Assembly (NCBI RefSeq): GCF_018991925.1 | Contig: NW_024738608.1 | Coordinates: 1,581,687-1,645,686, forward strand | Direction: 5' to 3' | Length of the DNA: 64,000 nucleotides | Origin: Homarus americanus | Lineage: Eukaryota > Arthropoda > Malacostraca > Decapoda > Nephropidae | Shown: positions 35,985 to 47,569 of the stretch, in pieces | Layout: each line of letters begins with the position of its first letter | Position numbering within the stretch: the stretch's first letter is position 1 | The notes under the pieces: model-generated | Databases searched by the model: none | What the model saw: only the letters and a program-made list of their open reading frames with translations | Told to the model about the DNA's origin: nothing | Made by a program: the position numbers and the translations under genes

Positions 35985-36725
35985 GTCACGTTGGTGCTGG
36001 CGAGGAACAACGCGGGTGAGGGCCGATTACTTGCAGGCGGCGACGAGGTGTGGACGTTCAGGGTCAGGTGTTGCCAGACTTTACACCCTTTGATGGATCC
36101 ACGAGACAAAGGGAGGGAGGGAGGGAGGTGTACGTGGGAGGAGGGAGGTGTGGGTGAGTGGAGAGGTGGTGGGGGAGGGAGGGAGGGATGGTCGTGGGAA
36201 ACAAAGGGAGGGAAGGAGGCGTGTATCGGAGGGAGCTGGCTAGGCAAGGAGGTTGATTGGGAGCAATGGGGTGAGTGAGGGAGGGAGGGAGATAATATTG
36301 GGAGAGAAGGAGTTGGGGTAGGGAGGGAGGTGATGATGGGAGGGGGATATAAGGGGAAAAGCTGGTGATCGGAGGGAGAAAGTGAGGGAGGGAGGCTTGA
36401 TTGAGAGGAGGATGGTGAGAGAGAGAGGAGGATGGTGAGAGAGAGAGGAGGATCGTGAGGGAGGGAGGTACGACTAGAAGGTGAGGCCATGAGCAAGAGA
36501 GAGGAAAGACGAGAGGAAGATTGGTGTATGGGGATAGAAGAGGAGACAAACAACGACGGACGAAGGAAGAGATGGAAAGGACACGATTATCAGAGAGTGC
36601 AATAGTAAAAAGAAGGTGAAAGATGGAGAAAAGGAAGGAGTGAGAGGGAGAGGGAAAGACAGATGAGAAGAAGGAATGAAAGAAGAAGAACAAAGAGGGA
36701 AGGAAAGATGAAGGAGGTGCAGAAA
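35985..36725. repeat. Purine-rich tract (GGGAGGGAGG)
   Basis: From about 36105 the plus strand is GGGA/GGAG-rich, with local tandem words such as GAGAGAGGAGGATGGT at 36415-36450. The 243-codon minus-strand frame is Pro/Ser/Leu-rich composition, not a gene. Confidence 0.8.
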
Positions 36726-36784
36726 GAAAAAGGTAATTCTATTCAGGTGATAATATTTGCCAGACACTCAAGCTTTAAGCAATT

Positions 36785-37200
36785 ATCTCCATTATCCAAA
36801 ATATCCCCAAGGAGGTGTAGGCACGCGAGGCACTCATAACTCTTGTCTGATTTGTTAAAGACACTCAGCTTTTGTCTTGCCCCTTCAGGACAATCTCACT
36901 GTTGCTAACTCCTTCAAAACACTCCCATGTCTAGTCTAACTCACTCAAGACACTTATAACTCGTGTCTGATTCACTCAAGACACTTATTACTCGTGTCTG
37001 ACTCCTTTAAGACAATCGCTGCCTGTGTCTTAACTCCCTCAAGACAATCCCAACTTCTTGCTCGACTCGCACAACATAATCCCAAGTCTTAACTGCACTC
37101 TCTGAAGGTAATCCCAGCCCTTAATGCTGCCTGGCTCCCTCAAGACAATTTCAACTCCTTCTAATCCTTCCAAGTCTTACCTGTCTCAAGATCTTATTAA
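36785..37200. repeat. Degenerate ~34-bp minisatellite (CTCAAGACA...AACTC)
   Basis: CACTCAAGACACTTATAACT, TCGTGTCTGA and CTCCCTCAAGACAATCCCAA recur at about 34-bp spacing with strong drift. About 11 copies. Confidence 0.65.
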
Positions 37201-37283
37201 CAACATTTTCCTCCACGAGGCCAGAACAACTAAGAAATAAAAATGACTGGGCTAGATAATTAGGTTTCGCGTCTCAGGAGAAA

Positions 37284-37284
<1 letters not shown>

Positions 37285-37361
<77 letters not shown>
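37285..37361. repeat. (CA)n microsatellite
   Basis: About 38 uninterrupted CA units. Confidence 0.97.
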
Positions 37362-37362
<1 letters not shown>

Positions 37363-37770
37363 GCAATTGTAGATGTGTATATAAGTTTGTTTGTTTTTTT
37401 AGTTAAAAGAATACATTGTTTATTTTCACCATCACTCTTTTTCTGTCATCACTATTCAATTCTCTTTTAGTGTGGATTATTTAACTTATTCACTTGTTAT
37501 AATGAAATTGAAAAAAAAATCAGAAAGACACGGGAGAGTTTGTCAATAACATATTTAGGTTCAGCAGCTGTCACGGCCCCAAAGCAAGTAATGTTATGTT
37601 ATATATCCCGTAAACTTGGTAGAATTCTCGGTGTCTCATAATACACAATATCTGGCAGAGTGTAAATCTTGTTTCAGTAATATTTGGTGGATTTCTGCCC
37701 CTGTTCTATAGACAGGTTCAGGAGCAGACTGGAAGCTAGTGGCATCACACGTAAGGTTAGGGTTCAAGAT

Positions 37771-37838
<68 letters not shown>
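37771..37838. repeat. (CA)n microsatellite
   Basis: About 33 CA units with one CG interruption. Confidence 0.96.
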
Positions 37839-37839
<1 letters not shown>

Positions 37840-38895
37840 GAACATATCTAGTCTGTTGAAGGATACGTGGTCTTCGATATTGATATAACACATGTGCAGC
37901 TGCCACAAACTATCAGCACACGCCTCGTTAATAATCCAGTTTCACGATACATGCATTCTTGTTACTGCAGCATAACATGTGTTCAACCCGGCCAGTAACA
38001 AGAGTGGCGACCTTGACTCGTGTAACAGTATGTGTCTTGTATTTAGTAGACATAAGAAACACTTTAATGTTGTATCTATGAATAAGACAGACAGCCACTC
38101 ACCCGTGTCCCTCAGCACTGCCATACCTGTGATCACTTTAGGCCAGTTTCAGTTGTCATTCGTGGCCAGTCTCTTACACTACCCACACTCACTACTAATA
38201 CTACACTAAAACTTTAAAAGAATGTGAATTGCCTTTAAAATGGTGGTTTATCTTAATGTCTCCCTCAATAGTTTGGATTGTGTATATTCTATTATATTTA
38301 TACCAACAGTCACTCTCTTCACAACCAGTTTTAAATCATTTCTTGTATATGATATTTGCTTTTTAAAATTTTGTTCTCGCCCTGTGCGGTATGTAATAGG
38401 ATATGTTCCGCCTTGGTTGTAAGTCGTTACAGCTGGCTTTGTGGAAGCTAGCCAGCAACACCCGGTGGACTCCTGACGAGGGTACTACTGTAAATGTACT
38501 CTATATATTCACTCTTATCCTTGACCTTGTATGCCACCTCACCAAGGTCACGAAGGTCACAGTCCGTCTGGGGTGTAGGGCAATCGATATGTCTGTCTGT
38601 TTGTGTACATTTGTTTTCAGTCTCAGTTGTGTAAAATCAAGAATTTTTTGTCTGTCTTTCACGAAAGTTATTTTAGATGCTGGTGTATCATAACTGATCC
38701 GCTGTGGTTAATTTAGGCAGTGTTATGGTCAGTCATTGCCAAATGACCCACAGCCGTAGTAATATGTCAGCGCTACATAACTTGTTTTTAATTTGTGTTT
38801 AGTAAATACCAATGGAGGCTATTTTTGAAACTGTCACGTCTTTGTTTAACTCAAGGTTTGTTTCAATCGTCACTGTACATAGTTGTCACCTACAG
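37840..38895. other. Unique sequence with a DR3-type AGGTCA pair
   Basis: Mostly unannotatable. At 38545-38559 two AGGTCA half-sites are spaced by three bases (AGGTCA CGA AGGTCA), and an inverted TGACCTTG lies 20 bases upstream. A possible short exon (about 38426-38475) lies between TTACAG and GAGGGTAC but cannot be supported alone. Confidence 0.35.
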
Positions 38896-39009
38896 GCTCT
38901 GGTGATCCTGGGAGCTGACCACAGGGCCGTAGCCAGACACAGGTTATCTCTGCTGCTGCTTCCCGTACACCTGCGTTATCTACTCAACAAGTCCGCAGTC
39001 GATATGCAT
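38896..39009 (+). other. Candidate internal coding exon
   Basis: The acceptor-like TGTCACCTACAG precedes 38896, and a full-consensus donor (CAT followed by GTAAGTA) follows 39009. The 114-bp segment is exactly 38 codons, open in the frame beginning A-L-V-I-L-G-A-D-H and ending in A-V-D-M-H. It is clearly richer in G and C than its AT-rich flanks. The A-L-x-x-L-G-A-D opening is reminiscent of an ankyrin-type turn, but the rest does not fit well, so I assign no family. No partner exon is identified within the window. Confidence 0.4.
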
Positions 39010-39471
39010 GTAAGTATTAATGCAGGGTGCCACACAGAAGAAGATTGTAGTATTCCTTGATATATTTATTAGATTTTTATTATATTATTTGTGTAAAAAT
39101 TTTCTTCAAAGTGGGTACGGGTTGTTTCAGGTGGGTTGGAGCTGTCTTGGGTATGAATTCTCATAAACCCGACAAGTTACCACACCTAATAACTGTAAGG
39201 TTTATAAATATAGGCAATGTTTTATACCCTCATGGAAGTAAGAAACTGGCGTGAACTAATTTGAGTGAAACTTTTTCCACAACCTACTTACTTACAAGCA
39301 AATGTGTGTGCGTATCTGTGTGCGTGTGTGCATGTGCGTGTATATGTGAACCTACAGACATACTTCTATACATAAATTACAGGTAAAGTCAGTATAATGG
39401 GAGAAAAACTAACAGTGGCGAAATACATATACACAGACCCTGAGGGTAAATATGTACTCATACATACATAT

Positions 39472-39530
<59 letters not shown>

Positions 39531-40023
39531 GCAAAACACAAACAAACACAATAAAACAGACAAACCAGCACAGTACGGACCACCATCCATCCCCCTCACC
39601 TATACCTTTCATCTAACTCACTTCACTAAAGTCTCTTATATTTCGCGTCAGCATTATTATTTTTTCTATCATCACAAAAGCGCAAATTCGTCTCTAGAAA
39701 CCGCCAATTCAGTCACTGCCCACCATTCGCCCCAAATATTAATAAAGCTCATTCATGCAATTTGGCGTCGGTGCTTTCGTGCTTGGGTATTATAATATGT
39801 TTGCGTGGTTCACACGTGAGTAAGTCCCTCAATCACCGGGCGGGTCTAGCTTGTCAACGCCGTTATAATTCACACACAGTCACGCACAATGCGGCTGTAA
39901 CGCCTCACATCACCTGTATATTACAGTTGGTGTACACAGGGGTATAATTCACTGTAGCAGGATAGCGGTGATACACAGTAAGCGACCTCAAAGCGGGTGT
40001 AGGGTGTGGGCCCTGTAATTCAC
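39010..40023. other. AT-rich sequence with (CA)n, no gene seen
   Basis: Contains (CA)n at 39474-39526, about 26 units, and a GTGTGCGTG patch at 39305-39340. No supported gene. Confidence 0.45.
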
Positions 40024-40126
40024 CTGGACGCAACAATTCCCGGTTCACCAAAACCCAGCAGCCAGCAGGAACGAGGCCAGGTGGACCCAGTGTTATATTT
40101 CTGGCTGGAACAGCGGGTCTCCCTGC
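40024..40126 (-). other. Candidate minus-strand exon
   Basis: On the minus strand, GTTCGCCTCCTCAG is a strong acceptor before 40126, and GTCCAG followed by GTGAAT is a good donor after 40024. The 103-bp interval is GC-rich in AT-rich surroundings and has two stop-free frames. One reads A-G-R-P-A-V-P-A-R-N-I-T-L-G, the other R-E-T-R-C-S-S-Q. With neither frame recognisable, it is a splice-motif-based candidate only. Confidence 0.3.
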
Positions 40127-41240
40127 CTGAGGAGGCGAACACAGCGTAAACATGGATGGGGGGGAGGGATATTGAAGGGTTGAAACCTACACTAGAATGG
40201 GATTTACGGGGAACATGGGCATTAAAACCTACCAAAGATATGAAAAACTCTGCTATAAGTTGGTGTGATCATTAGTTTGCAGCTCGTACAAGTGTCTATA
40301 AATCAGAGCGCAGGCTGTGATTATGCTGGTGCGGCCATTGCGGATGGATTTGCTGTTGATGGATACTAGCTGGGGGAGGGGCTGGCCAGTCTATCATGAA
40401 GTGGTGCCTCCAGATTCAATTTAGACATTGACTGGCACGTAATACAGATACAATTTTGTGTGGATAGTTGTGGCACCGAGGGGTGGTGAGAGTGCCACTC
40501 ACCAGGATCGATCCTACATTCCAGACTTAACAGGTATCACCCCAACCAAACTCTGAACTTTTCCAACATGAAGTTTTTTCCATCGCTCGTAACAGGGCGT
40601 ACATGAATGCAGTTGCCATATATCATGAATGCACCTGGCATTTCTGACTAAACTATTAGATCCAGATGTATAATTGAACGATGATAGGATGATATCAGCC
40701 CATTATGTCGTGTCGTTGGTTGCAGAGGCCAACAGTACCGCTGTCTACTCCACTGATATATGTATCAAGGTGGACCGCGGGTTTATGGCAGTCGTGCACA
40801 CACTGTAACGACGCTTCAGACACCTGACTAACGGGATTTTCTAAATCCGTGACGACTGAAAGACATGAAAGGCGGGGTGAGTCGACAGCAGCGTTGCTTG
40901 TTGTTCGTGCAGCGGAACATTTGATTGATGGCCTCACATTTACTTTGTTGACACGGTACAAGAGCACCAGAAAGGCTATATTATATTTGTATTGATATTA
41001 ATGAACTCACAGTTCCTTTGTTGTCACTCGTTACCTTCAGTAGGCGGCGGGAATGTCCTCATGTGTATATGTGAGTGTTGTGTTGAGTGAGAGACTGATT
41101 GTGATGACTCACTCAAATCTGAACGCGAGTGTGAATATTGGGTCAAAGTCAAACAAAACTTCTACATCAGTCTCATAATAGATATACAACATATACTATA
41201 CTAACTCGTATTACTTTTACTTAACTCAGCGCTTGTCTCT
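40127..41240. other. Unique sequence; a coding-like minus frame is unexplained
   Basis: A 90-codon minus frame (40695-40967) is non-repetitive with balanced codons but has no recognised domain. At about 40470-40520 a short inverted pair GAGTGCCACTC / GTGGCACC lies near GGATCGATCC. It was considered as a SINE and not supported. Confidence 0.3.
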
Positions 41241-42944
41241 GATGTATATATTATGTGTGATGTATATATTGTGTATGATGTATATATTGTGTCTGATGTA
41301 TATATTGTGTGTGATGTATATATTGTGTATGATGTATATATTGTGTGTGATGTATATATTGTGTATGATGTATATATTGTGTGTGATGTATATATTGTGT
41401 GTGATGTATATATTGTGTGTGATGTATATATTGTGTGTGATGTATATATTGTGTGTGATGTATATATTGTGTGATGTATGTATTGTGTATGGTGTATATA
41501 TTGTGTGTGATGTATATATTGTGTGTGATGTATATATTGTGTGTGATGTATATATTGGGTGTGATGTATATATTGTGTGTGATGTATATATTGTGTGTGA
41601 TGTATATATTGTGTCTGATGTATATATTGTGTGTGATGTATATATTGTGTATGATGTATATATTGTGTCTGATGTATATATTGTGTGTGATGTATATATT
41701 GTGTGTGATGTATATATTGTGTGATGATGTATATATATTGTGTCTGATGTATATATTGTGTGTGATGTATATATGTGTATGATGTATATATTGTGTCTGA
41801 TGTATATATTGTGTGTGATGTATATATTGTGTGTGATGTATATATTGTGTGTGATGTATATATTGTGTGTGATGTATATATTGGGTGTGATGTATATATT
41901 GTATATGATGTATTTATTGTGTGTGATGTATATATTGTGTGTGATGTATATATTGTGTGTGATGTATATATTGTGTGTGGTGTATATATTGTGTATGATG
42001 TATATATTGTGTGTGGTGTATATATTGTGTGTGGTGTATATATTGTGTGTGATGTATATATTGTGTGTGATGTATATATTGTGTGATGTATATATTGTGT
42101 GTGGTGTATATATTGTGTGTGGTGTATATATTGTGTATGATGTATATATTGTGTGTGGTGTATATATTGTGTGTGGTGTATATATTGTGTGTGATGTATA
42201 TATTGTGTGTGGTGTATATATTGTGTGTGATGTATATATTGTGTGTGATGTATATATTGTGTGTGGTGTATATATTGTGTGTGGTGTATATATTGTGTGT
42301 GATGTATATATTGTGTGATGTATATATTGTGTGTGATGTATATATTGTGTGTGATGTATATATTGTGTGTGATGTATATATTGTGTGTGATGTATATGTT
42401 GTGTGTGATGTATATATTGTGTGTGATGTATATATTGTGTGATGTATATATTGTGTGTGATGTATATATTGTATATGATGTATTTATTGTGTGTGATGTA
42501 TATATTGTGTGTGATGTATATATTGTGTGTGATGTATATATTGTGTGTGATGTATATATTGTATATGATGTATATATTGTGTGTGATGTATATATTGTGT
42601 ATGATGTATATATTGTGTGTGATGTATATATTGTGTGTGATGTATATATTGTGTGTGATGTATATATTGTGTGTGATCTATATATTGTGTGTGATGTATA
42701 TATTGTGTGTGATGTATATATTGTGTGTGATGTATATATTGTGTGATGTATGTATTGTGTATGGTGTATATATTGTGTGTGATGTATATATTGTGTGATG
42801 TATATATTGTGTGTGATGTATATATTGTGTGTGATGTATATATTGTGTGTGATGTTTATATTGTGTATGGTGAATATATTGTGTGTGATGTATATATTGT
42901 GTGATGTATGTATTGTGTATGGTGTATATATTGTGTGTGATGTA
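41241..42944. repeat. 18-bp minisatellite array (GATGTATATATTGTGTGT), ~95 copies
   Basis: About 1.7 kb of an 18-bp unit with a TATATA core. Variants GTGTCTGATG, GTGTATGATG, GTGTGTGGTG and 16-bp short units are distributed in patterns. The block GTGTGATGTATGTATTGTGT plus ATGGTG occurs near 41468, 42738 and 42899, and TATATGATGTATTTATTG occurs near 41901 and 42471. These show higher-order duplication. Five of the six frames contain no stop, so a 601-codon minus frame (H-T-I-Y-T-S repeats) appears. It is an artefact. Confidence 0.97.
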
Positions 42945-43558
42945 TAATAAACAACCATCCTTACCCGACACACCTTGACCTTCTCCTCCATAAAGATAAT
43001 AAACAACCATCCTTACCCGACACACCTTGACCTTCTCCTCCATAAAGATAATAAACAACCATCCTTACCCGACACACCTTGACCTTCTCCTCCATAAAGA
43101 TAATAAACAACCATCCTTACCCGACACACCTTGACCTTCTCCCCCATAAAGATAATAAACAACCATCCTTACCCGACACACCTTGACCTTCTCCCCCATA
43201 AAGATAATAAACAACCATCCTTACCTGACACACCTTGACCTTCTCCCCCATAAAGATAATAAACAACCATCCTTACCTGACACACCTTGACCTTCTCCTC
43301 CATAAAGATAATAAACAACCATCCTTACCTGACACACCTTGACCTTCTCCTCCATAAAGATAATAAACAACCATCCTTACCTGACACACCCTTGACCTTC
43401 TCCCCCATAAAGATAATAAACAACCATCCTTACCTGACACACCTTGACCTTCTCCTCCATAAAGATAATAAACAACCATCCTTACCTGACACACCTTGAC
43501 CTTCTCCTCCATAAAGATAATAAACAACCATCCTTACCCGACACACCTTGACCTTCTC
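42945..43558. repeat. 52-bp minisatellite, ~12 copies
   Basis: AATAAACAACCATCCTTACC, GACACACCTTGACCTTCTCC and CCATAAAGAT form a 52-bp unit that joins the 18-bp array without a spacer. Copies are nearly identical. CCCGACA/CCTGACA and CTCC/CCCC variants occur in blocks, and one copy has an extra C at about 43390. Since 52 is not a multiple of 3, the reading frame rotates. Confidence 0.97.
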
Positions 43559-43757
43559 CTGCTGGTATCTCAAGCCACTTAGTCTAGCATTAAATCCCAC
43601 TTATGTTAAGGTTAATACTGTTCACGTAACGTCTCTCTATCTCCCCATATATTTTCTCTTAGTTCACGAATAATAAGTTTCTTCTTCTGTAGACTGTAGA
43701 CTTCTTCTCACTGTACTTGTCTTAGTGTAAATACATAATTTTTAGGGAATTTTTTTT

Positions 43758-43816
<59 letters not shown>

Positions 43817-44370
43817 TGTCATAAATTATATTGCTAGTTGTGTCTTTAGTTTGTTTTACTTGGTTAACTAGATTTCGTGAACTCTATCGAAAATGTACAC
43901 AACTGATCATGTACTCTATCGAACATGTACTCTATTAATTATGTACTCTACCCACCATGTACCCTACCGACAATATAGAACCACAAATACATTAATTTAT
44001 ACTTACCTGCCTCTACAACAAAAATAAACTCGTATAAAACAAATGAAAAAAATAAATGAAATACAAATCCCCAAAATATATTATAGATTTTTATACGTAC
44101 TTTTATCAGATTCCCCCAAAATACTAAAGAAAAGTATATATATATACCTGAAAGTAAGCAAAGTAACTAAGTATAAATTAATATCTCCAACCTGTACGAA
44201 TAATTAAGAGCAACGAGAGATATTGAAGCTGTTCTTTTAACCTGTAATTTCTTATTCTCTTGATTACCTGAAACATCTCTCTGTCTCTATGCATCTCTCC
44301 CTATCTCTCTCACGTAAAAAAAATCCAGGTGAGGTGCATTGAGGAGTGATTTCCCTGTACGTTTATGGGT
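43559..44370. other. AT-rich sequence with (TG)n and a short ~21-bp repeat
   Basis: (TG)n of about 26 units at 43760-43812. ATGTACTCTA words recur four times at 43890-43970. No gene. Confidence 0.6.
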
Positions 44371-44885
44371 TGTTGTTCTTCTTCTTCTTGTTCATGTTGT
44401 TGTTGTTGTCCGTCTTCTTTTTCTTCTTGTTCTTCTTCTTTCTTGTTTCTCGTTCTTATTCTTCTCGTTCTTCTTCTTCTCGTTCTTCTTCTTCTCGTTC
44501 TTCTTCTTCTTCTTCTTCCTTGAGTTGTAGTAAATTGGTGTTCGATGTTGATAACTTTATGATTCCGTCTGTGTGTAAAAAAGTTCTTCGTTGTAGGAGT
44601 TGTGTAAAGAGTCCCAGAAGAGTAGAGAGGGGGGAGATGAGTGGAAACTGGGATGAATTATTCCTGATAGTTTTGCCATTCCTTCTGTTCCACTTTTTCC
44701 TCTTCCTCCTCCTGTTCTTGTTCTTCCCCCTCCCTTTCTTGTTCCTCTCCTTCTTCTTTCTCTTCCTATTTCTCTTCCTCCTTTTCTTTCTTTTCTTCCT
44801 GTTCCTTTTCTTCATTCTCCTCTTCCTCTTCTTCCTCCTCCTCCTTCTTCTCCTCCTCTTCCCCCTCCTCTTCCTCTTCCTCTGT
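44371..44885. repeat. (TTC)n/(TTG)n and (CTT)n-rich pyrimidine tracts
   Basis: TTC and TTG triplets dominate 44371-44520, including three copies of TTCTTCTTCTCG. A 170-bp unique spacer follows, then TTCCTC words from 44690 to 44885. The open frames are poly Leu/Phe/Ser or, on minus, Lys/Arg/Glu composition. Confidence 0.85.
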
Positions 44886-44949
44886 AATGGATGACACACT
44901 TCAGGAGGTGACAAGGAAGAATACAGGAGCCCGGAGCTGACTTTACTAC

Positions 44950-45440
44950 CTCAGTGCTTCCTCCTCCTCCTCCACTTCCTCTTCCTCCATATTTTCCTTC
45001 GTCTGCCTATTTCTTCTTCTTATCCTCCTTCTCTTCCTCATTTAACTATCTTTTTCTCTCTTTCATTTGCCTTCTTGTTTCCCTTTACTCTTCCCTTCTT
45101 CCTCTACTTTCTTCTACAACCTCTTCCTTCATTCCTCTTCTACTCCACACTCACCCCAACTATTACCACCTCTCCCTCCTCCTCCTCCTCCTCCTCCCCC
45201 TCCCCAATTCTTTTCTTCTCCACAACCTTTCGTCCTCCTCCTCCTCCTTCTCCTTCTCTCCTCCTCTACACCTCTCCTCTTCTTTCCCTCTACAACCACC
45301 TCCTCACCCCCTCCTACAACCACCTTCTTACCTTCCCCCCTCCTACAAGCACCTCCTTATCCATCCCCCTCTACAACCACCACCACCACCTTCTCCTCCT
45401 CCCCCTCCTCCTCCACCACCCATTCTTCCCCCGCCGCGAA
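44950..45440. repeat. Pyrimidine-rich CCT/CTT tract
   Basis: Almost only C and T on the plus strand, with A appearing as CTACAACCACC words (a loose 27-30 bp repeat at 45290-45400). Not a gene. Confidence 0.82.
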
Positions 45441-45714
45441 GAGCCTATAAAAAGTTAACCCAATTTGCCGTTACACTCGTTTCTTGCTTGTCCCTCAGCG
45501 GCAGCAGATAATGGCCGCCGCCGCTGCACCCACACTAAGCTATGAAGCATAACGCCAACCTTATAAGAGTAACAGGCATGAGAGCTTACAGACCGCCTCT
45601 CACATAAACTTACAACGACATGAATTGCCCCTTGTCTCTCTTCTCTCAGTTTGTTTGCTTGCTCGTGTGGGTGGGGGGTGGATTTGTGGGTGTTTGTGTG
45701 GGGGTGAGTTGGTG

Positions 45715-45960
45715 GGTTTGTGTGTGTGTGTGTGTTGCATCGCCAGTAAGATGTCTCCTCGTGTTTGCTTGCGTGTGTGCATTGCAGCGCCAAGATTTTT
45801 TTTTCGGTGCTTGCTTGTGTGTGTTGCAGATCCTGAAAATTTGTCTCCTCGTGCTTATTTGTGCATGTTTGTTGCAGTGCCAAGAAGTTGTCCCTCCGTG
45901 TTTTCTTGTGTTGCAACGCCTACAGTTTCTCCCTTTGCTTGCTTGATGTTGCAGTTCTAA
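45715..45960. repeat. Degenerate ~47-bp repeat (TGTTGCAGCGCCAAGA...)
   Basis: About five copies of GTGTTGCA(G/T)-GCCAAGAA followed by TGTCTCCTCGTG and CTTGCTTGTG. The minus strand reads L-A-L-Q-x-T-H-A-S-K-H-E-E-T repeatedly, with frame shifts between copies, so not coding. Confidence 0.65.
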
Positions 45961-46345
45961 GAAGTCATGTTTTGTTTTGCTCGTCTGGGGGGATACACTC
46001 TGCCTGTGGTCTAAAATCGGAGCTATGTATATACCCCCCCGCAAAAATAAATAAATATATAATTATAATAATCAGAATCGAGAAAGGAGCATCTATACCT
46101 CATCAAGTCATTTGCCAAAGATACTTTTGTTTACAAGATAACAAAAGAATATATAACCTGAATTACCAACCTATAAACAACAGGTAATTGTTTAACATGT
46201 CAGCCGCAAACAACAGCAAATAAGTAATAAGCAACTAGCATGAAGTAAATTACATTCATTCTTAGCTTCAGTAATGTAATCAAGAATTTATTTTCCTTGT
46301 AAATGTTTTAAGATAGTCAGCAGTAGACACAGCTCCGACCACCGT
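45961..46345. other. AT-rich sequence, no gene seen
   Basis: Short (ATA)n words near 46045-46070. Nothing else to report. Confidence 0.4.
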
Positions 46346-46454
46346 GTTGGGCTGGGCTGGGCTGGGCTGGGCTGGGCTGGGTTGGGTTGGGTTGGTTTGG
46401 GTTGGTTTGGGTTGGTTGGGTTTTGGTTGGTTTGGGTTGAGTTGGGTTGGTTTG
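46346..46454. repeat. (GGGCT)n/(GGGTT)n repeat, G-quadruplex capable
   Basis: Six GGGCT units pass into GGGTT and GGTTT units. Regular GGG runs separated by two bases on one strand meet the usual G-quadruplex pattern. Confidence 0.9.
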
Positions 46455-46863
46455 TAAATGCTGCCCGCTGAAAAAAGTTACATCGTGAGCCAGAGTCTGT
46501 ATTGAATTGTGTTGTGTTATTGTCAGCAGTGTGTTGTGAGGAGGGTGTGAGAGACAAAAGCCAGGGAGAGAAAAATATGAAAGAAAGGTAGAGAAAGGAT
46601 TAGACAGGAAGACAGGAATGAAAGAAAAATAGAGAAAAGGCAAAGTTAATGGGTCTAGAAATAAAAGAAGAGAGGAGGAGGAAAAGGGTGAGAGATAGAG
46701 AAAAACAGAGAGAGAGAGAAAGAAAGACAAAGAAAACAGGAAGACGAAAAGACAGAGAGACAGACAGACAAAGACAGAAACAGCATTGCACTACGAAAAC
46801 GCAAAAATTTTAACTCCAAACATACAAAGTGAGCGATGATCTACCACAACAATAGGTATCATG

Positions 46864-46911
<48 letters not shown>

Positions 46912-47569
46912 CCCGGAGGTCTTCAGATGACACCACCTCCTGTTTCAAGAACCATAAATATTCGCCGTCTCTTGCTCCCCTGTGTAGAATCGTCCCATCA
47001 AAGCAGAAGAAAAAATTGAATTGGAGTGAGTGAGTGAGTGAGGAGGGAGTGAATGAGTGTAACACGTAATTAAGACAACAACAACAACAACAATGACGGA
47101 ATTTATAAGTTGGGGGAGTAAAAGTACCTGACGCTGCAATGCTCTAGTGGAAGTCCTCTAAGATCCATGATCGGTCAGAGCTTAGAGGTGCAAAATACAA
47201 CAACACAGTAACAACACTTAGCGAGGCATTCTACTTAACTAAACTACAGAATATATTTCTGTTGATGATAAAGAGGCGAGAAACAACACAATGTACTGTC
47301 TATTACTCCTGTAGTATACACAATACAGCGATAGGACTCGACCTGAAAAAATCTGTAGTACCTGGACAAACCCAGAATACAATACCACGCTTGTTAACAA
47401 TTAAAACAGCACACCAACACTTTCTGACCTGGTCTGTGTGTACGACAGAAACACACACAAAAAAGGACAGTATTTCACAACGGAATCTAGTGGGGTGGTG
47501 GCCAGCCTCCGGCCACAACCTCTATGACGCAGACAACACACAGCACATAGCAGGGAGTAGTGGTGACAG
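46455..47569. other. Purine patch, (CA)n and unique sequence
   Basis: Purine-rich at 46545-46780, then (CA)n of about 21 units at 46866-46908. Unique sequence from about 47050 to 47560 has a 116-codon plus frame that runs into the VNTR and has no domain. Confidence 0.5.

Noticed and set aside
41201..43006. A 601-codon minus-strand open frame of H-T-I-Y-T-S repeats
   Set aside because: It is the translation of an 18-bp tandem array in which five of six frames lack stops. It continues into the unrelated 52-bp array only briefly, with no start context or domain.
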